A stretch of 60,000 bases of DNA from Zygnema cylindricum (GCA_037447655.1 JBBHKE010000667.1:64001-124000), one strand, 5' to 3'; counted from the first letter of the stretch, positions 1 to 10,705 are shown. Translations and numbers: made by a program. The notes: generated by a model not told the origin, from the letters alone.

Positions 1-292
1 GTGCAAGGTGGACAGGTACGATGAAGATGAAAGTCAACACCCTCATCTTGAAGTTGCTTGATGAGTATGAGCACATAGTGTTGTGAGTGCAAGAAATGGA
101 TGACAATTATTAGAAGTGGAATATGGTGGTCTGGATGATACTTGTGGAAGAGAACATTTTTCAGATTGGGAGAGGAGGAAAGAGTATTCAAGCTCTAGCT
201 ACCGAAAGAGACCGGTGGGGAAATGATGTGAGGAAGCCGTACATTCTCTTTAAAGGAGAGAGAGATCAGTCTGGAGGACCGAGGCCCTCCTT
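1..292 (+). pseudogene. Copia gag fragment, C-terminal half of Gag
   Basis: Plus-strand remnant of the Gag family seen in element D at 9828-10187. The shared block runs from the KVN..L.KL.DE region through a W-x-W region, an IL.REN-like stretch and an R.GGK..QALAT basic stretch to a Gly/Arg-rich tail. Stops interrupt the first 120 bases, and the longest open piece is 123-368. It ends near 292, where similarity switches to the opposite strand. It begins before the window, so the upstream part is unseen. No protease or zinc knuckle follows, so this is a dead fragment. Confidence 0.6.
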
Positions 293-795
293 TGTAAGTA
301 TAACTCTTCAACCTTTGCTCAACCTGCTGGAGCTCTTAAATGGTACCATCTCTATAAATCTCCACTAAAGTCATCCACAACTCCTCGGCCTTGAAGATGT
401 GAAGATGAGAAGTGGCCAAAGCTTGAATGAGGTGCCTCAAAATGAAATGCCTGGCAGTCATGCTGGTGTACTCCCACATTTAAATATCATTTTCCTCAGT
501 CTTTACGGCCATCGCTCTGGGTGCTGTGGCGATATGAGTGAGAGGTATCTCTTTTCCTTTCCCCTTTTCCGACACACTGCTGTCCCCATCATATGTCTCC
601 TCCGTTGGAGTAAATGCTCCTGCAGAGAACTTCACTCCTCCAAATCGTGGTGGAGTTCCCTGAGATGGACGTTTCACTTGTCCACTAAAAATACCCCTGT
701 ATCGTTTTTCACACAATGCCCCTGTCATCATGGCTTCCCAGTAAATGAACCTAGATCCATTGAATATGGGCACCCTAGAGGGTGGGCATATAACC
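293..795 (-). pseudogene. Copia gag fragment, N-terminal half, with degenerate PBS
   Basis: Minus-strand start of a D-like Gag: an F-N-G-x-x-F-I-Y-W-E motif (about 735-773), a Pro/Gly linker and a KTEENDI block at 480-500, then decayed sequence to 293. The matching stretch in element D is 10381-10705. The bases at 781-795 are a damaged copy of the half-tRNA primer-binding site seen elsewhere. Downstream Gag sequence is replaced by the oppositely oriented fragment 1-292, so the two Gag halves face each other. Pseudogene by truncation. Confidence 0.65.
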
Positions 796-1177
796 TGCTA
801 TTCTGTGTCCCCTATTTGGACTGCAAAATTCAAGAAACCTTTTGGTAATTTTTCACTAACCCACTTTCAACTAGAACAGCTCCTACCCAAGCAGGCAAAT
901 CGACAATCCGACTGCACCCCTGTAGTAACGGCTACGCCGACTTGTCGGACGGCAGGTTCCAGGTTCAATACTTGGGTCCGTCAAGTACATTTTGTTAAAT
1001 CTACCTAATTCACTTCCTGTCTTCTCTAGAGAGTTTAGGTAGCCATGGCTCTAGCTCCCTTTCCAGCCTTCAGTGACTACAGCAAGTGTGGGGGCTTGGA
1101 GAACGGGAGATAGAGGCAGACCGCCTCAACTCTTTTTCTATCATAATACAGACCTAGAAAATACTCAAATATCAACA
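796..1177 (-). repeat. Copia LTR, internally deleted (minus orientation)
   Basis: On the plus strand it starts tgctattctg, next to the degraded PBS, and ends with atcaaca, the complement of the family LTR start TGTTGAT. Only 382 bp remain of a usual 1.0-1.2 kb. Similarity jumps from the U5 end (cacccctgtag, about 924) straight to the tRNA-like T-arm block near 925-995, so the promoter and most of R/U3 are missing. It abuts the RT fragment of element B at 1178-1195. Confidence 0.7.
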
Positions 1178-1194
1178 CTTTTCAATGTACATTT

Positions 1195-1572
1195 TAGGTT
1201 GTTTGATATAAATAATTTCTTCTAACTCTCCATGCAGAAAGGCAGTTTTAACATCCATTTGTTGTATTTCCATATTCTCTATAGCCGCTAGACTTAGCAA
1301 AATTCTGACAGTGGGAAATCTGACAACTGGAGAGAAGGTTTCCTCAAAGTTAATACCTTCTTTTGAATATACCCCTTGGCCACTAGTCTGGCCTTATACC
1401 TTTCGATGGTGTTGTCCGGGTTCAACTTCACCTTGAATACCCATTTGCTGCCGATGGCTTTTCTACCCGGAGGAAGATCCACCAGCTCCAATGTCTGTGC
1501 CTCCATAATAGACTTCATTTTATCGTTTGCCGCCTCGATCCATTGATTTCTCTCAGGTGATGAGAAGGCCTC
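1195..1572 (-). pseudogene. Element B: reverse transcriptase N-terminal fragment
   Basis: Minus-strand copia RT start: DKMKSIMEA followed by ELVDLPPGRKAIGSKWVFK and LNPDNTIERYKARLVAKG, then a frameshift after QKK, and a second short block matching QMDVKTAFLHG near 1210-1270. The catalytic YVDD part and all of RNase H are missing, cut off by the LTR at 796-1177. A TAG at 1573-1575 separates it from the integrase frame where element C has Gln. Decayed 3' end of element B. Confidence 0.8.
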
Positions 1573-2919
1573 CTAGATCGTTAGAGGCTCCTCTGTAGCT
1601 GAAGAAAAAGCAAAGTGAGAGCTTGCTTGCAGACGGCTGCTAGATCTCTTTCCCCCCGGAAATTCTGAGGCTGAGATCGTCGGCAACCTTTTATTTTTCT
1701 TTTTAGTGTGAACCGTAACTTGATCTGGTACAGAATGTGTAGTAGTTCCTTCCACCAGAGGCGTAGCTTGTGGTGAAGCATCCTGTAAAGGCACTAGAGG
1801 AACTGAAAGAAGAGGTGTCCCACTTGCTGGTGCAAAATAGACTCGCGGCGTATGATAAAAAATGACATATTCCTGCTTTTCTTTTGCCGGTTGATCTGGC
1901 ATTTTAGACAGGTCAACTGAATCCTGTTCATCTTTAATGTGGATATTTCTAGAAACAATCACTTTTTGTTTCTCAAGAAGAAAAACTCTATATCCTTTCG
2001 CATTATTATCATACCCCATAAAAATCCCAGGTAAGCCTTTAGGCTCCATTTTCCATCTATCATGTGAAGTATCTAAAATAAAACACTTGCTACCAAAGAT
2101 CTTAAAGTGACTAACATCAGGTTTTTCCCTTGTCCGAAGCTCATAAGGTGTAGTGCTAACAAACCTAGAAGCAATTCTATTTTTAATATAAACAACACAG
2201 TTAAGTGCTTCAACCCAAAATATCAAATCTAGCCCTTTATCTGCAAGCATGGACCGCGCACTCTCTATCACTGTCCTATTTAATCTCTCAGACACACCAT
2301 TTTGTTCTGGTGTATATGGAACTGTAAGATTGTGACTGATACCTTCCTGAAGGAGAAATACTTCAAATTCCTTCGATGTGTATTCTCCCCCATTGTCCGA
2401 TCTTAGCGCCAATATAGGAACTCTATGAAGCTTTTCCGCCCACGCTTTGTAGTGTTTGAAGTGAGTAAACACTTCACTTTTATGTTGCATGAAGTAAACT
2501 TTGGTGTACCTCGAGTAGTCATCTGTAAATGTGACCATATAGTGGACCCCTCCAGCCGAAGCCACTTGCGAAGGACCGAGAACATCAGAATGGATGAGTT
2601 GCAGAACTTTTTCAGATCTATGGTCTGTTTCCTGGGGAAATGGTAATTTGTGGATCTTGCCAAGTGAACAACCATCACTTGTTTTTATAGGATGAGATGT
2701 GAGAGAGACTCCATCAACTTTTCCCGAATTCACCATTTTCTTTAGACTATCATAATTCATGTGTCCTAATCTCTTATGCCACAACTCATTATCATATTCG
2801 ACACTAGAGTAGAGAACATCATTTTCCTTATATTCAACCATGTCCATCCGGTACATTTTGCTACCATCTCTAGTTACTGTTACTGCGACTTTCCCTTTTT
2901 TGCTAACAACCTGTCTCCC
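1573..2919 (-). pseudogene. Element B: GAG-pre-integrase and integrase
   Basis: A 427-codon open stretch (1573-2856) reads W-H-K-R-L-G-H (zinc-binding HHCC start), then SDGCSLGK, where the first Cys of the C-x-x-C pair is Ser. The rve integrase core follows with the three catalytic acids: Asp in HSDVLGP, Asp in SDNGGEY, Glu in NGVSERLNRT. The C-terminal part has the PYE....KPDVSHFK.FGSKCF segment and a Pro/Thr-rich linker ending at GGKRSSSRLQ. A TGA near 2917 splits it from the protease frame. Integrase would insert cDNA; the catalytic triad looks intact, the zinc site does not. Confidence 0.88.
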
Positions 2920-3384
2920 TCATTTCAGAACAAATTCAAAGCCTTTGCTCTCCACTAATGATGTAGAAAAAATATTTTTCTTAAAATATGGAACATAGAA
3001 AACATTGTGAAGGGTTCTCTCTACCGACTTCCCCCCCACATCTACCAGTAATGATACATCACCCTTAGCTGAGATTTGAACATTCATGCCGCAAGCATAG
3101 TAGATACTCTTTGGAGACGTTTGTTGCAGATTCGTAAAAGCCACCTTGTTCCAACACATGTGGGTAGACGCTCCCGTATCTATGATCCACCCTGCATCCT
3201 TTGGACCCTCCATGGCAGCCACTATAGCAAATAAATCCGCCTCCTCTTGCTCATTGAAGCTGAGAGACTCATCTGTATTAGTTGCAGAAGCTGAAAAAAG
3301 AGCATTTCCACGGGAAGGATTTCCAAAAAAAACCTTTCTGATACTGGCTCTATTGCCAACCTGGCCTGTATAAACCTGTCTCAT
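2920..3384 (-). pseudogene. Element B: aspartic protease region
   Basis: Contains W-I-I-D-T-G-A-S-T-H-M, the copia protease active site with DTGA intact, then the usual spacing to the R-T-L-H-N-V-F-Y-V-P segment and the GFEFVLK end that leads into GAG-pre-integrase. It cleaves the polyprotein in active elements. It overlaps the gag frame (3350-3384) in a different frame. Element C reads straight through the same place, so this is a frameshift mutation rather than programmed shifting. Confidence 0.82.
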
Positions 3385-4168
3385 TAGCCTTCTTCAATTT
3401 AGGACAGTACCTGTATCCATGACCCTTCTCAGAACAATAGAAACAAGTAGTAGTAGATGGCCTATTCTGCCTCTGATTAAACTGATTTTGATTCTGATTA
3501 AACTGATATCTTTTGTCAAAGTCTGTTGCAAATGCTTCAACTCTTCCTTCTCCCTCAAGGAGTTTATTATTTGTTTCTTCCTCCAATATAGAATTATACG
3601 CTAACTGAAACGACGAGCTAGCTTTATCATGACTCTTTAGTTGAACAGACACACCCTTCATGCTACTAGGGAGACATCTAATAAGCAAAGCGGCCTGTTG
3701 AAACTCAGGAAATGACCCCCCAGCAGAAGAGTGAGCATCAATGAGAGCGCAAAAATTGTCACAATACTCAACCATAGTTCCCCCCGTGTATTTGTATCCC
3801 CAAATTTTTCCAGCCACCAAGAGCTCCTCCTGAACATTCGCTTTCTCAAAAGCGGATTTGAGGGAAGTCCAAATCTCCCTCGCCTTCTTCATTTTTAGTC
3901 GAGACATGACCAAATTTTCTGAAATACAAAGAATTAGATTGTTCCTTGCCATTGAATTCTTTTTTGCCCAAGTTGGATCTGTTTCATCAAGGGAGCCATC
4001 CAAGACCCCCAATAAGTCAGCAGTTTCAAACAATGATTCAACCATCGCGGCCCATTACGCATACTTTTGGCCATTGAAGATAGGAATTCTTGACGAAAGG
4101 CCCATAACCTGTTGTTCTACAACCACCGTTGCAGGCGAAGAACCATCACTAGTAGTGGAAGTAGACAT
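3350..4168 (-). pseudogene. Element B: Gag with CCHC zinc knuckle
   Basis: Starts at the ATG at 4168, inside the LTR, with a Ser/Thr-rich leader, then the VMG codons of the PBS, then IPIFNG and Y-A. A TAA at 4055-4057 interrupts; the rest is open for 231 codons from 4045. It holds the UBN2/DUF4219-type Gag fold (KARE-IW, VAGKIWGYKYTGG, ALLIRCLPSS) and a C-FY-C-SEKG-H-GYRY-C knuckle near 3390-3430. Gag forms the particle and binds RNA. Apart from the TAA and the 3' frameshift the domain is complete. Confidence 0.85.
4099..4109 (-). other. Element B primer-binding site
   Basis: GGTTATGGGCC on the minus strand, directly after the LTR end. It is complementary to the anticodon arm of initiator tRNA-Met (contains CAT), the half-tRNA priming known from Drosophila copia. 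Its ATG is in frame with gag. Confidence 0.7.
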
Positions 4169-4632
4169 GAAAAACAGCAGAAACTATCAAAGTACCTATT
4201 CAACAGCCAACTTAGAACTGACAAAAAATCTGACTCAGAAATCCAATATACTTCAAATTCGCCACAATGATTCAAAATACACTAAACTGACAATTTCCAA
4301 AATTGCAGCCCAAATGACTAAGTAAACGATAAGATATGATGTCTGGAAGTTTCCCTAAAACTGCCGTTAGAAAATCATATTCCCAAAACTGGATACTACA
4401 AAATTGGCTAAGTCCTAAGTTATATACTCACAGTGTCTATCTACTGATCTACGCTAATTTGGGTAACCGTTACTACGGTTATTATCTTGACTAACGACAG
4501 AGCATCCTACTTGTACGTCAGTGTACCTCAAAACCCTAATTATTATTTTCTAAAAACCTGATTAATAGAACACTATTTTTTATCACACTAAAATACAAAC
4601 TAATATTATTAAGATATTTACAGACATTGAAT

Positions 4633-4690
4633 GGTACACAAAACGTTCTTACCGTACACAAAACGTTCTAACCGTACACAAAACGTTCCA
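4633..4690. repeat. 20-bp tandem repeat, three units
   Basis: Three successive copies of a 20-bp unit built on gtacacaaaacgttc, differing by single bases. It lies in the U3-like part of the element B LTR. Such repeats often act as enhancer-like sites in retrotransposon LTRs, but no function is shown here. Confidence 0.85.
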
Positions 4691-4761
4691 AATGCTTAGT
4701 CAGCCGTAGGCGTTAAAGTCCAGCCGAATGTGGTCGTGTAGTACGAAGCACCTGAGTGCTT

Positions 4762-4855
4762 CGTCACTTGTGGTCCCACGTGAATCACGCCTCGTCACTT
4801 TGTGGTCCCACGTAAATCTCGCCTCGTCACTTGTGAACCCACGTGAATCGCGTCC
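4762..4855. repeat. About 31-bp tandem repeat, three units
   Basis: Three diverged copies of a unit running cgtcacttgtggtcccacg then tgaatcacgcct. Each unit holds a CACGT core like a G-box. Located in the same LTR as the 20-bp repeat upstream. Confidence 0.8.
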
Positions 4856-5224
4856 GTCGACGTCTCTCAAAATTAATGATCATAATTCACTTCCGAAATA
4901 TCCGGACATTTCTATTTAATGATCATAAAAATATTCCGTACCATGTAATTCCAAAATATCTGTATGACTCCAAAAATAGCCGTACAATATATTTTTTGAG
5001 ATATCCGGATCAGATTCCGTCCGTTTGATCTGGCGATTCCAATTGCCTGCTGCGTGACGCCTGTCGACGTCACTCCGTAAAACCTGCAGAGGTACAATAC
5101 ACTCTATTGTACTTTGCCTACTGTAACACTAATAAAGGTAATTCTTATATACCACTTTTTAGAAACTATTCTAAGTCTACTCTATTTACTAACTAAAGAT
5201 TTCAAATCTCAACATGTATAACAT

Positions 5225-5510
5225 TGATCATAGTATATTTGGCTAAGGCTACCAGCTACTGGTTGCTCTGACAGATGACAGGTACCAAGTTCAAATCCTC
5301 GTTACGTCAATTACTATTTTGGTAAATCTACCAATCTAATGTCTTTCCCCGTTTGGAAAGCATTGGCGGCCATGGCTCTATCTCCCTCTCCAACTTTCAG
5401 TCACTGCGACAAGTGCGGGAGTTGAGAGAGGAGTTAGAGGCAGACTGCCTCTGCTTCTTTTCTGCATTTTACAAACATAGAAAATACTAAAATAGCCTTT
5501 AATTTCTACA
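5225..5510 (-). repeat. Element D 3' LTR (recognisable part)
   Basis: Aligns with 11427-11720, the 5' LTR of D: ggctaaggctaccagcta, a T-arm-like gttcaaatcc block near 5290, the ccatggctctatctccctctcc segment, and the terminal ctagaaaatac...ttctaca. The LTR start (TGTAGAAA on the minus strand) is at 5510, and the polypurine tract AATGGGAG is next at 5511-5520. Similarity fades left of 5225, so the full left edge is not defined. Confidence 0.7.
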
Positions 5511-6190
5511 CTCCCATTATTTTCTAGTCACTCTTTATTTTAAGACCACACTTCTCCCCATGGAAAATTAGTTTAGGAGAAGGCACAGGTTTGGTCATCA
5601 TATCTGCTACCATTTCACTATCCGCTTTATACTCCAAACCAATTATCTTGTTTTCTACTTTGTCTCTAACAAAGCTAAGTCTAATGTCCATGTGTTTGGC
5701 TTTAAAGTGATGTTTAAGATTTGCAGAAATGGCAATGGCAGCCTGATTCTCACAAAGCACTTTTTGGACACCACTCTTAAGATGACCAAGCTCACTAAGC
5801 AAAGACTTGACCCACATTAGTTCTTTTACAGCAGAGCAAAAAGCCATGTACTCACCCTCCATGGTGGACTGAGCAATGACCTTTTGTTGCTTGCTGCTCT
5901 AGCAGCAAGCCCCATCACCCACATACAATACATATCCAGATATGCATCCCCTCATACGAGCATCCCCATAGCTGGCATCACTCCAAGTGGTGATGTCAGT
6001 ATTGTTCCCACCCAAATGCAACCATAGATCCCTAGTCCCTATGAGATATCTAAGGACTCTCTTAGTTGCCTCCCAATCTTTCTTAGTGGGAGCGTTCAGA
6101 CTCGTACTTAGTACTCCTGCAGCTGTGGCTATGTCCGGACGGGTACAATTCATGAAATATATTAGGCTGCCCACTACTTGTCTATGAGGG
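5511..6190 (-). pseudogene. Element D: RNase H and end of pol
   Basis: RNase H blocks in order: SLIYFMNCTRPDIA, RVLRYL.GTRDLWLHLGG, DITTWSDASYGD (catalytic Asp), SGYVLYVGDGACC, STMEGEYMA (Glu; the start here is after a TAG at about 5897 that replaces Trp), VLCENQAAIAI, HHFKAKHMDIRLSFVR and the terminal MVADMMTKPVPSPKL. It would degrade the RNA strand of the hybrid. It ends at the polypurine tract 5511-5520. One nonsense codon splits it; otherwise the domain is recognisable end to end. Confidence 0.85.
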
Positions 6191-6812
6191 ATGGTCTACA
6201 TAAGTCTTTTCTCTTCCGGGCCTACGTCATCATCTAAGATTATAACTCCATCTTCCACACTCCCCACACTTCCCTTCTTTAATTCCATAGAAGTGGTTGA
6301 ACTATTAGCCTTGTCTATTTGGAATTTTTCTAACATATTTCCAATAGCCCCTTTTGATTTAATCATATTATTATTCTATCTCTGTCTATCTCTACCTGAA
6401 TTCCCAAAATATACCTTTCTTCTCCCACATCTTTCATCTCAAATCTTCGTTTTAGATCATTTTTCAACTTATTTATTTTATCTATAAATGTACTTAAAAT
6501 AAGCAAATCATCAACATAAATTGCAATAAAAATAATTCCTTCCTCATCCTCAAACAAATAAAATGAGTGATCTGAGCTGATCCGAATATATCCCAAACCT
6601 GTAAGAAACTCATCAAGCTTCTTGTTCCATTACCAAGGCGCATGTTTGAGCCCATACAAAGATTTTATCAATCGGCATACCTTGCTTTCCTCCCCTTGCT
6701 CCACAAATCTTTCGGGCTGTCGCATAAAAGTTTCCTCTTCCAACTCTTTATGTAGAAAGGCCGTCTAGATGTTTATCTGATGCACTTCCATGTCTTTTGT
6801 TGCCGCCATACT
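6191..6812 (-). pseudogene. Element D: RT C-terminal part, first copy
   Basis: Minus-strand RT palm and thumb: FDDEEGIIFIAIYVDDLLILS with the YVDD catalytic pair, then FEMKDVGE.RYILGIQVE.DRDR, EKFQIDKA and the VEDGVIILDDD linker into RNase H. Further upstream (6600-6800) the KLDEFLTGLG, LYGLK and EEETFMRQPERFVE blocks are present with frame errors. The same stretch is repeated at 6903-7640, so D carries a partial duplication of its pol gene. Confidence 0.8.
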
Positions 6813-6902
6813 AGATTGGGAGGCAACTTAGAGAGTCCTTAGATATCTCATAGGGACTAGGGATCTATAGTTGCATTTGGGTGGGAACAATACTGACATC
6901 AC
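6813..6902 (+). repeat. 90-bp inverted piece of the D RNase H region
   Basis: Reads as the reverse complement of about 5990-6085: gattgggaggcaacttagag, then atatctcatagggactaggg and cccaaatgcaac in opposite sense. It joins the two copies of the RT end region. This marks the breakpoint of a duplication that involved an inversion or a template switch. Confidence 0.75.
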
Positions 6903-7830
6903 CATGTTGCCTCCCAATCTTTCTTAGTGGGAGCTTTCAGACTCCTACTTAGTACTCCTACAGCTGCGGCTATGTTTGGACGGGTACAATTTATGAAATA
7001 TATTAGGCTGCCGACTACTTGTCTATAAGGAATGGTCTGCATAAATCTTTTCTCTTCCGAGCCTACCTCATCATCTAAGATTATAACTCCATCTTCCACA
7101 CTCCCCTCACTTCCCTTCTTTAATTCCATAGGAGTGGTACAACTATTAGCCTTGTCTATTTGGAATTTTTCTAACATATTTCCAATGGCCTCCTTTTGAG
7201 TTAATCTTATTATTTTTCTATCTCTGTCTCTCTCTACCTGAATTCCTAAAATATACCTTGCTTCTCCCATATCTTTCATCTCAAATCTTCATTTTAGATC
7301 ATTTTTCAACTTATTTATTTTATCGATAGATTTACTTTAAACAAGCAAATCATCAACATAAATTGCAATAAAAATAATTCCTTCCTCATCGTCAAACAAA
7401 TAAATTGAGTGATCTACGGTGATCCAAATATATCCCAAACGTGTAAGAAACTCATCGAGCTTCTTGTTCTAATGCGAGGGCGGATGTTTCAGCCCATACA
7501 AAGATTTGATCAATCGGCATACCTTGCTTTCCTCCCCTTGCTCCACAAATCCTTCGGGCTGTCGCATAAAAATTTCTTCTTCCAACTCTCCATGTAGAAA
7601 GGCCGTCTTGATGTCCATTTGACCCACTTCCATGTCTTCTGCTGCCGCCTTATGAGAAGTATCTGATGAGAAGGAAACCTGACGAATGGAGCAAAAGTCT
7701 CTTCGTAGTCAATTCCCTCTTTTTGGGTAAATCCCTTCGCCACTAACCAAGCCTCGTAGCGCTCAATGGTGTTATCAGGTTGAGTTTCAACTTAAATACC
7801 CACTCACAGCAAATTGGCTTCCAGTAAGAA
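6903..7830 (-). pseudogene. Element D: RT, second copy
   Basis: From high to low coordinate: ERYEAWLVAKGFTQKEGIDYEETFAP (7680-7770), a short deletion or frameshift after VRFPS, the TSRRPFYMES and KFLCDSPKDLW remnants in a shifted frame, then Y-V-D-D sequence near 7350 and 6899-7279 encoding MKDMGEARYILGIQVERDRDRK, TTPMELKK and NCTRPNIAAAVGVLSRSL. Almost the same as 6191-6812 but more complete at the RT start. Frame broken several times. Confidence 0.8.
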
Positions 7831-8483
7831 GGACAATCCATCAATTCCTATGTATCGACCGCCACAATTGAGGCCATCTCCTCATTAATGGCTGTCTTCC
7901 ACCGGTTTTTCTCCGGACAAGTCATTGCCTTATTATAAGTTTGAGGTTCATCGGAGTGAGACAGTTTGGTTACCTTATTGTTAACTTGCCTCTCTTGCAG
8001 TCTTTTGTTGCTTCTTCTTCCTCCCTAAAACTCGGTTGCCGGAATAGATGGCTATCTTGAATTCTTCAGAACAGTTTCTACTTCTCCCCTATCCCTTGAT
8101 TCTGGGTCGATTTCCACCACGTCTTCCCCTTCGGTTGGAGTTAATACTAGGGGTTTCACATTTGGGTCCTTCTCGATCTGATCTGTGCCTGGAAGATCAT
8201 CATTTTCTTGAAATCCTGGATAGTTAAGAAGCTCAAAGTCATCAGAATATTTTTGACTCAAATCTGATTTTGACTGTCTTTGTATGCTTAAAGGGATCTA
8301 TAGATTTTCCTTCATCCATAGCCACTAGATGCTTCACTAGGATAATATCCTCTCTTTGAGATTATAGAATCTATATCCTTTTACATCTTCATCATATCCT
8401 AGTAGATTTCTTGGTTTTCCTTTTTGGTCTAACTTCCAGTGTGACCGATCTGTGTCTAAACTGAACACTTGACTACCAAAAAC
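7831..8483 (-). pseudogene. Element D: integrase-RT linker
   Basis: Low-complexity acidic linker between integrase and RT: open piece 8052-8261 with NYPGFQENDD and GEDVVEIDPESRD, preceded by DEDVKGYRFY-like sequence at 8350-8400 (the integrase C-terminal SH3-like part) with stops. The matching region is reused in fragment J at 24071-24440. No catalytic motif is expected here. Confidence 0.65.
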
Positions 8484-9391
8484 CTAAAAGTGTGAAATAT
8501 CTTGTTTTCGGCCTGTCCATCTCTCATAAGGAGTTTGGCTTTTTACTGCTGGAGTAAGAACTCTATTCTTAAAATAATTTGCACAGTTCATTGCTTCGGC
8601 CCAAAACTTCTTTCCTATCTTCTTATCAGTCAGCATAATCGTAGCACTATCACTCAGTGTTCTATTTAATCTTTCAACTACACCATTCTGCTCAGGATTT
8701 TCAGGAACAGTATTTTGGTGTTGCACTCCATCTTCTCTAAAAAAATCCTCAAACTGGTTAGAGGTATACTATCCACCATTGTCACTACTTACTCTCTTGA
8801 TTGAGGTTTCATGGAGTTTTTCACTCCATGCTTTATATTGTTTAAAACATTCCCGAGCGTCTGAAGTATTTTTCAAAAAATACACCCTAGAATACCGAGA
8901 CCAATCATCGGTGATGTCATCATCATAAACTTTTTCCCCCCGGGTGATGGCACTCTGGCTGGCCCCCAAATATATGTATGTACTAAATCTAGAATCTTTT
9001 CTCCCTTATAGGTGGCAGTATTTGGGAAGGGTAACCTTTGTGGTTTACCTTGAGCACATCCACTACAATCACTGAGATTCTCACTCTCACCGAACTGAAT
9101 TCCTTCCACTACTCCCATCTTTTTCATCTCTCTTAACTTATCTAGATTCACATGCCCAAGCCTCTTATGCCACAACATTATATCATGTACCCCAGCATAA
9201 TAAAGTTTCTTCTTTTCATTGCTTAAAATCAACCTAAACATCCCTTGGCTACCTTTTTCAGCAGTAAAATAAACTTCCTCCTCAAAACTAACAGTAAAGA
9301 GTCCGTTCCTAGTGCTAGTATTAAAACCCTTATCATCTAATACAGACGTAGAGATGAGGTTTTTGTTCAGCTCCGGAATAAAAAAATACAT
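8484..9391 (-). pseudogene. Element D: GAG-pre-integrase and integrase
   Basis: LWHKRLGHVN and SDCSGCAQGK give an intact HHCC zinc site (about 9050-9190). The core begins with LVHTYIWGP, where the first catalytic Asp (usually TDIWGP) is Tyr, then VSSDNGG with a TAG straight after it, then NPEQNGVVERLNRTLSDSA with the catalytic Glu. The frame breaks at about 8873-8969 and at 8727-8769. Integrase would be inactive because of the missing Asp alone. Confidence 0.85.
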
Positions 9392-9829
9392 CGGAGAATA
9401 TAACTTTGGATGTCTTTCCTTCTACTAACACTTTTAGATCTACCGATCCCACAAGCGTAGTAGTGACTATCCTCCCATCCCCGTACTCTATCTCTACGAT
9501 GGGAATATTTCTTATCGTAGTGAAGAGGTGTTTATCTTTAGACATGTGCATGGATGCACCTGAGTCTACAATCCAGCCTGCTTCACCTTTCAATCCACCG
9601 AAAGCGCATTTCTGCTTTCGTGGAATTTCGACCTCGTTTTTCGCTTCCAACTCCTCATCCAATAGGAGTTCATCGTCCTCGTCCTCGGATTCCGCCTCAT
9701 GTACCTGTATCACAAGGGCCTTTTTCTTTCCTCTCGGCGGTCCACCGGTCAGCCCCTCTTTTAACCGCAACTCGGTTAACTTAGTGCATTCAGCCATATA
9801 GTGTCCGGGTTTCTTACAAAAATGGCACT
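9333..9829 (-). pseudogene. Element D: zinc knuckle and aspartic protease
   Basis: The knuckle C-HF-C-KKPG-H-YMAE-C sits at about 9785-9826, and a TAG lies immediately before its first Cys. Then MAECTKLTELRL, an acidic stretch (EAESEDEDDELLLDEELEA), KQKCAFGGLKGEAGWIVDSGASMHM with the DSGA catalytic motif (9570-9620), and the GRIVTTTLVGSVDLKV flap region. The CAFGG block is the part that survives in the gag-only elements just before their deletion. Confidence 0.83.
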
Positions 9830-10705
9830 AACCCTTGGGAGTCCTTGGTCCAAACTCCTCGGTCTGATTTTTCTGCCCCTCCCCTCGATAATTTCCAGCC
9901 TGTTTCCTGGAATCATTGTTCCTCCAATTGGTCCCAGTTGCTAAAGCTTGCCCACGCTTTCCTCCCCTTCGGATCTCAATTTTATTCTCCCGAATGAGAA
10001 TCATCCCTACCACTGAATTCCAAATCCACCTTGAGTCCGCCAAGTCCTGCACACGGTTGACTATGTTCTCGAACTCATCGGGTAACTTCATCAGTAAACA
10101 GTTAACCTTTTCCTTTTCACTAAATACTTTTCCAGCACTCTCTAGTTCCATGAAAAGTGTAGCAAGCTCATTGCAAAAATCCAACATCTTCCCCCCTTTG
10201 TATACACACTAATTAATTTTCCGATCAGCCTATTGTTGTTGCTGAATCGTACCACTTCGGTACATCTTTATGAGAGCCACCCAAAGATCGAATGCCCTCT
10301 CTACCTGCAAATGGGGAGATGTAAGCCCTTGAGTAAGATGGCGGAGGAATGAAGTGCTTAGCCGCCATATTGTTGTAGTCTTAGGTATGGATATCATTCT
10401 CCTCGTTTTTCGGAATAGGTGACATGAATGCCGAACTAGTTGCTATTGGTGTGAGCGTCTCCTTCTCCTTTCCTTTGTCCACCACCTCCCCTTCATTTGT
10501 GTCCTCCATTGAAGATGGATCGGCATCTCTAGTGAATGTGCCTCCTGTAAACCCTGGGGGTATCCCAAGACTTGATGGACGCCTCACCCGTCCACTCACT
10601 ATTCCCCAAAACTGTTTCTCATATAAAGCTCCTGTCATCATACTTTCCCAGTATATGAAGCCAACTCCATTGAATATGCGCACCCTAGATGGTGGGCCCA
10701 TAACA
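9828..10705 (-). pseudogene. Element D: Gag
   Basis: N-terminus 10381-10705: VMGPPSR (encoded by the PBS), IFNGVGFIYWESMM, EKQFWGIVSG; then a frame-broken AAKHFIPP..YSRAYISPF block (10190-10380); then 9828-10187 with LDFCNELATLFMELESAGK, KVNCLLMKLPDEFENIVNRVQ and a basic Gly-rich tail. The upstream in-LTR ATG used by other copies is ATA here, so the PBS ATG (about 10697-10699) is the first usable start. Broken by frameshifts and a TAG at the end. Confidence 0.8.

Larger units (their letters stand above)
4110..5224 (-). repeat. Element B 5' LTR (probable extent)
   Basis: The LTR end on the minus strand is GAACAACA (plus strand tgttgttc at 4110), directly followed by the PBS complement at 4099-4109 (GGTTATGGGCC). 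The same GAACAACA boundary is seen in element C at 18808 and 23786. The right limit is uncertain because from about 5225 the sequence matches the element D LTR. It contains two tandem-repeat blocks (4633-4690, 4762-4855). No second copy of this LTR is in the window, so length is inferred. Confidence 0.5.

Noticed and set aside
3350-3384. Programmed frameshift between gag and protease in element B
   Set aside because: Element C reads through the same place in one frame and no slippery site is evident; a mutation is simpler.
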